In this document: positions 17,592-28,300 of the stretch, one piece after another
Position numbering within the stretch: the stretch's first letter is position 1
How the letters are laid out: every line of letters begins with the position of its first letter
Origin: CBDBUR01 sp965209065
GTDB lineage: Bacteria > Pseudomonadota > Alphaproteobacteria > JAPOUT01 > G958296285
DNA length: 64,000 nucleotides
Reading direction: 5' to 3'
Assembly: GCA_965209065.1 (NCBI GenBank)
Contig: OZ242373.1
Location: 1,240,001 to 1,304,000 of the forward strand
Program-made: the position numbers and the translations under genes
Notes under the pieces: model-generated
What the model was told of the DNA's origin: nothing
What the model saw: only the letters and a program-made list of their open reading frames with translations
The model's database searches: none

Positions 17592-17967
17592 ATTTCTTTT
17601 TAATTTTCTCCCAAGGTATTAGCTTAGCCTTGCCTGTTTTAATTTCCATCATTACTTTCTCAGTATCAGCAATATCTTCCTCATCCTCTATCGCTACAAT
17701 CAATTTTTCCTTTAGGGCCTTCGGCAGCTTTTTGAAAGGAGCTAAATCCCCCCCGCTTTCGGCACGAGAACGCAGTTCATTTTTGAGCAAGGTAAAAATC
17801 ATATGAGAAGAAATTAAGTTGATTTTGATTGATTTCTCTATTTCCTTTTCTTTCGCTGCCACAGAAAAATGACATTGATTAGCTCTATGAGTAGAAATGC
17901 GCACACGCCGACCACCCGCTTTAGGCTGGGAAAGATGTTTTTCTTGATTTTCCGATGTTGCTAGCAT
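17581..17967 (-). CDS. RelB-like antitoxin with an unusual N-terminal extension
   Basis: The last 45 residues (KLIVAIEDEEDIADTEKVMM, ending AKLIPWEKIKKKYGL) match the antitoxin tail that wraps RelE-type toxins. The first 80 residues are unlike a usual short RelB: a basic stretch GGRRVRISTHRANQ and a helix-rich segment with AAKEKEIEKSIKI follow, perhaps a DNA-binding or adaptor part. The total of 128 residues is longer than most RelB proteins. The ATG at 17967 follows GAGAGAGGAAAT. There are 148 bases between the upstream 259-residue gene and this start, the largest gap in the operon, so the pair may also have its own promoter. Confidence 0.65.
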   Translation of the reverse strand: MLATSENQEKHLSQPKAGGRRVRISTHRANQCHFSVAAKEKEIEKSIKINLISSHMIFTLLKNELRSRAESGGDLAPFKKLPKALKEKLIVAIEDEEDIADTEKVMMEIKTGKAKLIPWEKIKKKYGL

Positions 17968-18114
17968 AATTTTTGATTTCCTCTCTCTATCAATTTAGCT
18001 CTTTAGGTGATGTTTTTCAACCCTTATTTGAATAAAAATCAGCCATTTGTTAAGATTTCCCCCTAGCTTTCGGGAATTACCAGCCCGCCTCTCATTTTGT
18101 TGAGGATAAGTAAC

Positions 18115-18894
18115 CTATAGTAGCAATAGCCAACCCAGCGTCCCTGCTAGAGCGCCTATCTTCCAGATAGCTTTAGTTATTTTGCCTGCCACTTCCCCCA
18201 CTTCAATAAAAATCTCATAAATCTTTTTTAGAGCATCTATAGAGCCCTGCAACATATTCTTAGAGGTTTTTCTACGCTTTAAGGATTCAAATGTTTCTTC
18301 TATAGGGGCTAATAATTCCTCTCGATTTTCTACAAGAGCATTATTCGTTTTAATACTATGTATGGTTTCTTCAAGGCTATCAATTGCCTCCTCAGCTGGC
18401 GGATTGTTATGCCCTAGTTGTATCTCTTCTTTATTGTCATCTGGGTGTTTCGCCTTAGCACTGACTACTTCATAGCTAAGAATGTCTAAATAGTTTGGAA
18501 AACTACCTCGCTTAGCAATTTCTTGCGCGCGCTTTATTTCAGCTTCATCCTGAACATTATTATCCCCCTCCTCCCAAGGCGTTATTTTTATAACACCTTC
18601 AACTTCTATGTAAATAACTTCTCCACCAAAATAAATATCGTCTTTACGAGGTTCACCATGCATCTCAATTTCGCATCGGAAACCATAAGCATCACCCGAA
18701 AATTCGCCAACATTAACATCTACACAATCTTGGTTAGAATATATACCATTTGTATCAGCTATAGCTGACCCCACCTCTCCTTCTCCATCCCACAGAGTAG
18801 CTTCCGCCCACATCCAAATTTCATCTTTTAAATATTCTTCAAAATCGTCGATACCATTATTAGAATCAGGGTTTAACATTTTACCTATCATCAT
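18115..18894 (-). CDS. Unknown acidic protein with a C-terminal membrane segment
   Basis: A 259-residue protein, acidic in its first half, with a coiled-coil-like stretch at about 165-215 and a hydrophobic C-terminal tail (from about residue 240, IGALAGTLGWLLLL). Near residue 160 it has LGHNNPPAEE, a short motif that recurs in otherwise unrelated alphaproteobacterial and phage proteins. The ATG overlaps the res stop (ATGA), so it is co-translated with the nuclease-helicase. I recognise no family. A tail anchored in the membrane next to a restriction subunit is unusual. Confidence 0.6.
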   Translation of the reverse strand: MMIGKMLNPDSNNGIDDFEEYLKDEIWMWAEATLWDGEGEVGSAIADTNGIYSNQDCVDVNVGEFSGDAYGFRCEIEMHGEPRKDDIYFGGEVIYIEVEGVIKITPWEEGDNNVQDEAEIKRAQEIAKRGSFPNYLDILSYEVVSAKAKHPDDNKEEIQLGHNNPPAEEAIDSLEETIHSIKTNNALVENREELLAPIEETFESLKRRKTSKNMLQGSIDALKKIYEIFIEVGEVAGKITKAIWKIGALAGTLGWLLLL

Positions 18895-21848
18895 TTTTCT
18901 TTGACTCCACCTATTAACCTATCCAAATGCTTCTCAAACTCCCAAACATCTTTGAATTCGGCGAAAGCCCAGCGACCAAAGGTGCCGAGCTGGTTGATGC
19001 CTGGAATCCAGTAAGTGCTCATCGTGTCTGCTTTGATTTTTGCATCTTCTTTACGATAACCCTTAACTTCTATCACAAGGTGAAGTGGCTCAGGATTACC
19101 ATCATCAACTTTAACGATAAAGTCAGGATAATACTTATGCTCCTTGCCGCCCATTTGATAGGGAACCCAAAAACCCAACCCTTGATTTTTGACATAGGAA
19201 ATGACACTCGGATGTTTTTCTATCGCGCGGCACAACTCTGCCTCCCAGTCGCTATCATAAGTCACAAAATTTATATGGCTTTTATCTCTATCCGTTTCAT
19301 AGGTCGGTCTCGTCGTGTGAAAATTAACATAATCCGTAGAGCCGCGTGGATTAAATGAATCCAGCACTACCTCTATTTTGCTCTTGTCTTCCGTTGCATT
19401 CGCAATCGCGCTCTTGATGCGCTCGCAGACATCATCGGCTATCGCCTGGTAGCAAAGCTGCCCTATATGTGTGCTTCCCTTGAAGCTCACACAATTATCT
19501 AACCATTCGCGCACGATAAGCTGAAACTGCGAGAATAAATTAAACTTCGGCTCTTCTCCCGCACCGCGATAGGTGTGGTAAAGCAAATGCCTCGTTAGCG
19601 CATACGAAATTTTTGAGGGGCGTAAATCTTTTGACATCTCTGGTTTCATATCAACCTGTTCACCAATAATGCCGCTATTCCTTACTTCATAAGATTCAGC
19701 ATAATCTGGCCTTACTTCCAAATGATGTTCTTTTGTAAATTTCGCTGTTATTTTTTCATCAGGTAACGCAACACGATAGCCCGTGACCCGCGGGAACCTT
19801 ATCGCTAAAGACCCGCGCTCCTCAAGTGCTCGAACATGACAACGCTTCACCGGCGGGGAGGGCGCGCTCGGCTGCGCCTTCGCTGTGAAATCAAACGGAA
19901 TGCCAAATATATCGGCATACTCCGCCTTGAATAAGCCATTTTCGTCTAGGTCATAGCTCGTGCGGCGGAGCGCACGACCCACTACTTGCTCGCACAATAA
20001 CTGCGTGCTGAACGCGCGAACCCCCAATATGTGGGTCACCGTATTCGCATCCCAGCCCTCACTCAACATCGCAACCGATACCACACAGCGAATGTCTGCT
20101 CCGAGCCGCCCCTCCTTGCCAACCGTGTTCATCGCTTCGCGCAGGAGGTCCTTATCACTTAACTTCTCCGCCTTCGCCGCCTCACCGCGCGCACGGAGCT
20201 CACGGCGATAAATCTCTATCTGCTCAACCGAGACATCACGAAAATCCTTGTCTAAGGCTTCATCCGATTCTAACTGCTCACTATCAATCAATAAAGTGCG
20301 GGGACTAGGATATCGATTGCCATGCTCATCATGATTGCTAAATAAATTAAACTTGCTCCGCTGAAACTCACCACTCGAACGCCTAAACCCTGAAATATAA
20401 TCATAAACAAGCTTAGAAGATGTCGTGTTATTACAAACAATAATAAACACTGGCGGAACTTTGATATCTTCCTTCTGCCAAAGCTCAAATGTTTTCTCAT
20501 AATGGCTATAAAGCGCATCGAGCGCCATATTAAATGTCTGGGGAAGCTTCAGCGGGTCTAAAACGCCCTCCATCTTGCTTCGCCCCTTTTTGGGCATATC
20601 TTTACCAATATGCTGCCATAACTCACGATACCTCGGCGTTTCTTCCAAATCATTCGATATGATTGGCACACGTGGTAGTTTAACAATACCGCACTCAATC
20701 GCATCAATTAACGAAAAATCGCTCATCGTCCATGGAAAAAGCGTGCCTTCTCGATAACCCGAACCAGACAAAAAAAATGGTGTCGCTGATAAATCATAAA
20801 CCACACGCACACCAAGATTTTTCTTTATTGTCTCTATCCCTGAAATCCATAGACTTGCTGCCTTATTATTTTTCTTTGCTTCTTCTTTTTGCTCTAAAAT
20901 AAGTTCTTCTTCATTTTCTTCTTCTGGTTTTTTACGATAACAATGATGTGCCTCATCGTTAATAACAACAATATTTTTCATTCCCATAAGATTCGGCATA
21001 ACACGTCTTATCATTTGCCCATCATTTTCTTTATCTTTTATCGCTTCCCCATGACCTTGCAAGGTTTCTTTCGTGCCCTTGGACAAATCTAAAATATCTC
21101 TTTTAATAAATGAGTGATAATTAGTAATTACGATCTGTGCTTTTTGTATATCACGCAACATTTCGCGAGGGACTATGTCTCCATACTGATAATAATTTTC
21201 TGGATCATTTGGCATCAAAACACGCAATCTGTCTTTAATGGTAATGCCAGGTGTGACAATTAAAAAGCCTCTTGTAAAATTTCTACTTTGAGGATGACGC
21301 ACCGCATTTATTGTCTGCCAAGCAATCAACATTGCCATCACCCTTGTCTTTCCTGCGCCCGTTGCTAGTTTCAACGCAATACGAAAAAGCTCTGGATTGG
21401 CTTCGTCATTTGCATTCTGCAAATGTTTTATTGCCATATGATTTTTAGGCGCAACTTCAGCAAGCCAAATCGCTGTTTCGACTGCCTCCACTTGACAAAA
21501 AAACGGGCGCAAGCCTTCCTTTTTTTGTCTCCAATGTTGAAGCAAACGAGATGTTTCAGGTGACACACCCCAATCTCTAGGATTGGCTAGGTGGCGCCAA
21601 GATTCCACCACACTGCGCAATTCATTGATAATAGGAAGTGGATTATACCTATCCTTTTCTAACTTTAGTTCCTTTTGCCCTTCTCGTTGCTTCTGTTTTT
21701 TGCCTTTAGGAACGGGTGTTACCAGCTCACATTTCCGACGCCCCTCCAATATGAAATCGGTTGGTTGCCCTCTCTCATCCATTTTCCAGTAATGAGTTGG
21801 AGGCTCATAAGGAGAATTTAAGATTGGTTTTTCATAAAAATCACTCAC
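18891..21848 (-). CDS. res: Type III-like restriction subunit (Res): SF2 helicase with PD-(D/E)xK nuclease
   Basis: This 985-residue protein has Walker A ATGAGKT (162-168), DEAH (298-301), the helicase motif VI string EQVVGRALRRTSY near residue 640, and a C-terminal PD-(D/E)xK nuclease with YYPDF (about 906-910) and EVKG (about 927-930). The N-terminus (MSDFYEKPILNSPYEPPTHY) is characteristic of the BPTD_3080-type restriction proteins, relatives of type III Res. With Mod it would cut unmethylated DNA after ATP-driven sensing of recognition sites. The start codon is GTG at 21848, and I see no good ribosome site. It is the first gene of the operon. Confidence 0.9.
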   Translation of the reverse strand: MSDFYEKPILNSPYEPPTHYWKMDERGQPTDFILEGRRKCELVTPVPKGKKQKQREGQKELKLEKDRYNPLPIINELRSVVESWRHLANPRDWGVSPETSRLLQHWRQKKEGLRPFFCQVEAVETAIWLAEVAPKNHMAIKHLQNANDEANPELFRIALKLATGAGKTRVMAMLIAWQTINAVRHPQSRNFTRGFLIVTPGITIKDRLRVLMPNDPENYYQYGDIVPREMLRDIQKAQIVITNYHSFIKRDILDLSKGTKETLQGHGEAIKDKENDGQMIRRVMPNLMGMKNIVVINDEAHHCYRKKPEEENEEELILEQKEEAKKNNKAASLWISGIETIKKNLGVRVVYDLSATPFFLSGSGYREGTLFPWTMSDFSLIDAIECGIVKLPRVPIISNDLEETPRYRELWQHIGKDMPKKGRSKMEGVLDPLKLPQTFNMALDALYSHYEKTFELWQKEDIKVPPVFIIVCNNTTSSKLVYDYISGFRRSSGEFQRSKFNLFSNHDEHGNRYPSPRTLLIDSEQLESDEALDKDFRDVSVEQIEIYRRELRARGEAAKAEKLSDKDLLREAMNTVGKEGRLGADIRCVVSVAMLSEGWDANTVTHILGVRAFSTQLLCEQVVGRALRRTSYDLDENGLFKAEYADIFGIPFDFTAKAQPSAPSPPVKRCHVRALEERGSLAIRFPRVTGYRVALPDEKITAKFTKEHHLEVRPDYAESYEVRNSGIIGEQVDMKPEMSKDLRPSKISYALTRHLLYHTYRGAGEEPKFNLFSQFQLIVREWLDNCVSFKGSTHIGQLCYQAIADDVCERIKSAIANATEDKSKIEVVLDSFNPRGSTDYVNFHTTRPTYETDRDKSHINFVTYDSDWEAELCRAIEKHPSVISYVKNQGLGFWVPYQMGGKEHKYYPDFIVKVDDGNPEPLHLVIEVKGYRKEDAKIKADTMSTYWIPGINQLGTFGRWAFAEFKDVWEFEKHLDRLIGGVKEK

Positions 21849-22131
21849 AATAATTAGTTATACACTAAAAAATCGTCAATTGCCTTTCAGGTTTGTTTTT
21901 GCTCAGTATCCAGTATTAAGTCTAGTAAAAGTCTTACCCACCTTTACGCGCCATGATGGATTTACCAGGAACTGCGATCTTAAGCCCCCATCACTTTCTT
22001 TAACACTCCTTTCTAGCCATCAAGTAGCTACTTCTTCTTTATATTTGCTTTCCTATCAAGCAGATTGTCCAATAACAAACTCAGAAGTCTAAAAATTATG
22101 ATAGAATATAAGATAGAAGGGGCGAATCGTG
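21849..22131. other. Intergenic stretch between res and the adhesin locus
   Basis: About 280 bases upstream of res with no gene that I can support. A 70-codon open frame on the plus strand (21880-22092) has no ribosome site and no recognisable protein features. The res promoter must lie here; a TTGACG-like box at 21874-21879 (minus strand) has no -10 at proper spacing. Confidence 0.4.
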
Positions 22132-22296
22132 TCAATATATGTAAAATGGAGAAAATTTCGTGGTCTCAAAAATGATCGGTTTTGATAAATATGCAATCTC
22201 TGCCAGCCGCCGCGCGGCGCGCGTGCCGGTCGGACTAATAGTCGCGCTAATAGTCGCACAAAACAGCAGGCTTAATGCAAATGCTCGTATAAGCAT
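22132..22296 (-). CDS. Small secreted-type ORF downstream of the adhesin gene
   Basis: A 54-codon frame starting with ATG at 22296 after CGAGGAAAA. The first 21 residues (MLIRAFALSLLFCATISATIS) look like an export signal; the remainder is short and basic, then ends. It lies 74 bases downstream of the giant adhesin gene on the same strand, exactly where a TpsB transporter gene would often follow. It may be a small exported protein or the 5' remnant of a lost tpsB. An overlapping plus-strand frame (22172-22330) is less convincing. Confidence 0.35.
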   Translation of the reverse strand: MLIRAFALSLLFCATISATISPTGTRAARRLAEIAYLSKPIIFETTKFSPFYIY

Positions 22297-22370
22297 AGAA
22301 AGTTTTCCTCGATCTCAGTTACGTCTATGATATAGAAACTATGACTTTTTTTTAAGCGGTAAATGGGTAA

Positions 22371-25300
22371 TTACTGGCAGATGGGGGCTTTTGCGTTGGG
22401 GCAAAGGATTCTCCCTGCTTTGAAAGCGGGGCTAATTATCCCGAGTCCCCCGCGCCTGCCTGTATCATCGGCGGGAGCGGCGCCGGCATCGAGGGTTATG
22501 GTCGCGTTGCCTCTATCAAGCCTGCCGACAACCAAAACGCTGCCCGCCGCCTTCAAGGTAAGCGGATGGTGTTGCCTAAAGGCATAGTTCTGCTGGAAGT
22601 GAATTGAATGGTGACGCACATTGCCATCGCCATCTTGGCTTGAACCCTTCGCTTCGATGATGGTATGAGCGCTTGGCGTGACAATCGACCCTCCCGCCCT
22701 TAAAACGATATTGCCGTTCGCGGTGATATTATTCATCAAGTGAATATCATTACGCGCGAAAAGCATAATAGAAAAGTTGCCTATGTTTTCCTCTGTGTTG
22801 GGATGATAGACAATGCGGTTAGCAATAATCATAACATCTCTGCTCGGCGCCATTATTCTGCCTCTTGCTTGAAGGTTCAACGTGCCGAAACCTATATTCA
22901 CATTATTATTTAGCATAATATCGCCACTCGCCACCAGTTCCACATTCTGATTATTTCCGCCAAACATATCACTAGACATGTCAGGCATGTCCATACCATC
23001 GGGCAGCTCCACCATAATGTTTCGAGCCTTCAAGCGCACCGGCTTCTCCTCCGAGAAAATAATCTGCGGCGCTTTTATAATAATGTCTGCACTAGAGTCG
23101 ATATCGGCACTAATCATCACCATCTCGCTTGCTTCAAGCACGAGGGGTTGAGAAAGGCTTTCGCCGGTGGCGGTGCGAATACTTTTCGCGGTAATGGAAA
23201 TAACGTTAGCTTTAATCATCACCGCGCCGCCATCGGGCAAGATGAAGTTCTCCTCCGAGTTAATGATAAAATCTTTTTCTTCTTCGGTTTCCTTCTGGGT
23301 TAGGTCAATCATAATGTCGTTGGGCTTATTGGTGGGGTCGGGGTTTTGGTTTTCGCCGTCCAGCTCTCCGCCGTCGAGTTCGTCTTCAAGGTTGATGTTA
23401 GTGCCTCTAAAAATACCCCGCTGCTGCGCCCAGTCATTAACCGCCTCTTGTGTCTCATCGCCTGTGTAGCGAATGCGTGGCAAGCCGTCTGCCAACGCGC
23501 CGATTTGGAAAGTAACATCGGGTGCGTCAAAAGGAAAAACCGCGCCATCTTGCGTGAGGGTTATCGCGCTTGCGGTGAGCGTAGGCGTGCCGGTAAAAAT
23601 AATAATGCCGCTACTACTATCGCCATCGCCGGCGGTGAGAGTCATTGTGCCGCCGGTGGTCGCATCATTGCCGATATCAAAGCCACCTTCCAGCGTGAGA
23701 TTGCCCATTGCGGTAATGGTGAGGTTTTTGTCGCTCGCAGTTGTTTGCGCGGTGGGAGAGGTGAGGCTGATAACCGCGCCTGTTATCGTAGTGGCTTTGT
23801 CAGTGGCGAAAATGATTTGCCCCGTCGCGGTGAGCGTTAAGTTTTGTTGCGTAATTGTGGTTGAGCCGTCGGATTCTTCATCGGTTGATTCTGTTTTTAT
23901 CACCCCACTGAGCGTGATGTTGTTCGCCTGAATAGTCATGCCCTCATCATCCGAGAAAACAATATCATCAGTGGCAGAAAGAACGAGGTTGCCAGCACCG
24001 AGAGTATAAACATCGCCGCCTAGATTAAGGTTGCCAGCTGACGTTAAAGTGAGGTTATTGCCGCCCGTTCCGACAGCTCCGTTGAGGGTGATATTGCTAC
24101 CAGTCAAAACAACATTTGCGTTGAAAGTCATCGCGCCGTTAAGCGTTAAGCTGTGTGCGGTCGCGCCCAAATCAAAGCCTATCGCTATGGTAGAGGCTGT
24201 GAGTATCAGCCCCGCGTTCAACGTTACAGCGCCGGCGGTTAGCGTGATAGCGCCCGTGGTCGTGATGGTTGTTATGGTGTCAGGAATGGTTAAGGTTCCA
24301 TCTGTGTTTATGATTAAGTTGTGCGCGCCTAAATCCAGCGTGGTGCCTGTTAGCACAAACTTGTCGCTAATTAACTCCGCTAGGTCTCCGCTATCTGTTC
24401 CTGTAAGCTCTATATTCGCTGCAACTACAGGGATAAGGTTGTCCCAATCCAAGAGGTCAGCTGCCACTGGGTTGCCGTTGAGTTGCGCTGTCGGACGTGA
24501 CGAGAAGGTCCAGTTAGGCAGGGTTGTCTGCGTGTAAGCCCCCGATTGGTCAAAAGTAATAGCGCCTGCGGTTATTGAGTGGTGGTGCGTCGCGCCAGTC
24601 GTCGGACCCGTCTCAGCAAAAACTATCGTTCCTATGCCGCCGGCAGAAGCCGAGAAAGCTTTAGTGTTAGCTAAAGCAAAATGACCGCTCAAAATGATAT
24701 TAGCTGCCCTAGAGCTTATCGTAACGTTTATGTTTGCGGGAGGGTTTTGCGCGATTGGCGAGGTCAAGGAGATAGCTCCGCCATCAAACTCTGTGTTTTT
24801 TATGGTAATATCCACAGTGCCGCCAAAATTAATTGAGCCGCCGGTGCCTGCAGTTAAAGTTAAATCACCAGAGGTGCTATTTACGCTAGCATTTAAGTTG
24901 ATAGAGCCAGTAGCGGTTATCGTTAAAGCTCTATTAGCGCTAATTGTTTGCGCGCTAGTAAGCGTAATATCCGCGCCCTCAATAGTGATCGGTGTGCGCC
25001 GAAAATGACTAAAACCGAGTCTGCCTGTAGCTTCTAGAATTAAGTTTCTTTTAATGCCGCCCACCGCAGCTTTAATGGTTCTGCCAGTCATCCTTATATC
25101 GCGCGCTTTAATTTTAACAGCAGCACTACCTTGCGTGTCTTTTGTAAAAAGAATATCCTCACTAACCTCTACAAGAAAAAATCCTAGCGTTAAGTTGCCG
25201 CCGAGCGAACTTTCTCCTAAATTATGGGTAAAATCTACATTAAGAGCATCTATCGTTATAGTGCCGTTAGCACCATTAGTCGCTAAAATCAAAGATTCAT

Positions 25301-28300
25301 TATCGGTATTTCTAATAGCTGAATTAGCTCCCTCTCCTCCAGCAGTTGCCGTAATGGAAAGAATATCGCCTCTTACACTTATACTTATACTGTCAGTCCC
25401 TTCGCCCGCAACATCAACAACAACTTGTGGCGCGTTTATTGTTAAGCTTCTAGTGGAATTGGAATACCCTTCCACAAGCGTTAGCTGTCCGCCAGAGGCA
25501 ATCGTTATCGTAACAGCAGCGTCGCTCCTCATCCAGTTTCTAAGCTCAAGCGTGCGCGCATTAATCACGAGCGTGTCTGCGCTTATCGTAGGCCTTGCCG
25601 CGCTATGCCCAGTTTCAGCGGCGCTCGCCGCAACCGTTCCAGCATTAGCGGTAAGCGTTAAAGCTTGGCTACCTAAATTAAAGCTTCCGTTTAGATAAAC
25701 CGAGTTATTTTCAGTGCCCGCAGTAGTAGAGGTGGAGGTAATGGTAACAGCATGCGCAGATGCCGTGCCGCTCACTACAGAGCTAACCCTTATATCGCCT
25801 GAGCTAGAAAGTGTTACAGGTGCTACGTTTGCCAAAGTAAGAGCATTTGCGGCAAGCACTAAATCGCCCGTTGAACCTGATAAAGTGACATTAGCGTTAA
25901 TCGTCATATCACCTGCACTAATCAGCCTTAGCCCGCCTGCTGATTCCGAAGTAACGGCGCCGCTTATCGTTATCGTGCCTGCCCTTATTTCCGTTAAGCT
26001 CGCAGGCAACGTGAAAGCCGCGCTTATCGTGAGAGAAAATGTTGTTAAATCTAAAACGCCCCCGCTAATTTCAAAAGCGCCAGCAATTATATCGGCAAGC
26101 GTCATAGTATTATTGTCGCTATTAATCACTATGTTCGTGCCTCCTAAATCGTCCCAAACCAAGAGGCTAGCTGCCACTGGGTTACCGTTGAGTTGCGCTG
26201 TCGGACGTGGCGAGAAAGTCCAGTTAGGCAGGGTTGTCTGCGTGTAAGACCCCGATTGGTTAACAGTAATAGAGCTTGCGGTTATTGCGTGCGAGCCTCC
26301 AGTAGCGAAAACCACGCTGCGCTCGCCCGACGCTCCTGCGCCTATGCCTGCCGAAGCGATAAAGCTATCAGCAACATTATACTTACCGCTCAAAGTGAGA
26401 TTACCTGATCCAGCTCTTATCTCAACGCCTCCGAGTGCGGCGTTGTTGCTTTGTGCGACTGGCGAAGTCAAAGAAACATTTGCAGCGCCGTCTATAACAA
26501 GGGAAGCACCCGATGCCACGCCAAAGTTAATTGCGCCGCCGCTACCTGCGGTTAAAGTTAAATCTCTGTCGGCACTTACGCTAGAATTTAAGTTGATAGA
26601 GCCAGAAGCTGTTACGATTAAAACGTCCCGAGCGTCAACTGGTTGCGCGCTAATAAGCGTAATATCGGCAGCATCAATTGTTGTGTCGCCAGTAGCAATA
26701 TAAAAAATTATTCTTGCAGCTTCTAGGGTTAAGTTTTTTTTAGTAGCCCCCACCGCAGCTTTAATAGTTGTGCTGTGTATGGATAGGTCGCGCGCTTTTA
26801 TTTTAATAGTCTGGCTACTTGTCGTATTTTTTGTTAAAAGAATATTGTCAGCATCTAGCCCTAAGGTGCTGCCGCTCAAACTTTCTCCTGAATTATGGGT
26901 AAAATCTATATTAAGGGCATCTATTGTTAAAGAAGAGTCCTCACTTTGAGCAATAAAAAACAAAGATTCATTATCGGTATTTCTAATAGCCGAAGTAGCG
27001 CCTGTTCCTGTAGCTCTTGCCGTGATGGAAATAGCCCTGGCGCTTACAATTATGATGTCAGTCCCTGTGCCGTCAACAGCGACAACAATTTGCGGCGCGT
27101 TTATTGTTAAAGTGCCAGCACCAAAACTATAACTTTCCACAAGTGTTAGCTGCCCGCCGCCGTTAGCAACAATCGTTATCGTAGCAGCGCTAGCGGTGTT
27201 GCTCCGTGGCTTCATCCATTTTCTAAGCGTAAGCGTGCCCGCATTAATCACAAGCGTGTCTGCGGTTATCACAGGCGTTATCGCACTATGCCCAGTTTCA
27301 GCATTACTCGCCGCTACCGTTCCAGCATTAGCGGTAAGCGTTAAAGCTTGGCTACCTAAATTAAAGTTCCCGTTTAGATAAATCGAGTTATTTTCAGTGC
27401 CCGCAGTAGTAGAGGTGGAGACAATGGTAACATCATGTTGAGATTCACTGCCAGACGATATAGAGCTAACTCTTATATCGCCTGAGCTAGAAAGCGTTAC
27501 CGCCTTGGTAGTTGCCAAATTAAGAGCATTCGCGGCAACCACTAAATCGCCCGTTGAGCCCGATAACGTGATGTTAGCGTTAATCGTCATATCACCTGCA
27601 CTAATCAGCTTTAGCCCGCCTGCTGATGCCGAAGTAACGGCGCCGCTTATCGTTATCGTGCCCGCCCTGATTTCCGTTAAGTCCGTAGGCAAAGTGAAAG
27701 CCACGCTTATCGTGAGAGAAAGATCTCCTAAATCTAAAACGCCCTCGCTAATTTCAAACTTGCCCACAATTATATCGGCAAGCGCCATAGTATTATTGTC
27801 GCTATCAATCACTATACTCTCAGGCGTGAGGGTAATGCGAGTGACCCAGTCTAGGTTAGCGCTAGACGGAGCGCCACCGATATTAGCGACAATATCGCCG
27901 CTGGCGGTGAAAGTGTAGCCCTCAGGCAAGGAAGTGGGATAGCTTGTGCCAGTAGGCTGGTTGAAGGTGATGCTAGCTGCGGTAATTGCGAGCGTGGCGC
28001 CGTCTGTTAAGTCTATTGTGCCAGCGCCGCCACTATCGGTGTCTGTGCCTGAGGTTAAGACTAAATCGCCCGTGCCGATATCAAAGCCACCCCTTAAAAC
28101 GATATTGCCCGCGGCTGCTGTTACTTCATCTACGCCCGATGCTGCCTCTACCCCTGCGCGCGTGTTTGCGGTTATCGTGAGGTCTTGCCCTTCCCCGCTC
28201 TGCCTTGTTTGCGCGGTGGGGGAAGTGAGCGTTATATCCGCGCCGCTTATCGTGGTGGCTTTGTCGGTGGCGAAAATGATTTGCCCCGTCGCGGTGAGCG

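Noticed and set aside
21850..21879. Promoter for res with TTGACG and TATAAC
   Set aside because: Spacing is about 11 bases, too short for a sigma-70 promoter.
22172..22330. A 52-codon plus-strand frame downstream of the adhesin gene
   Set aside because: No ribosome site, and the overlapping minus-strand frame with an export signal is more convincing.
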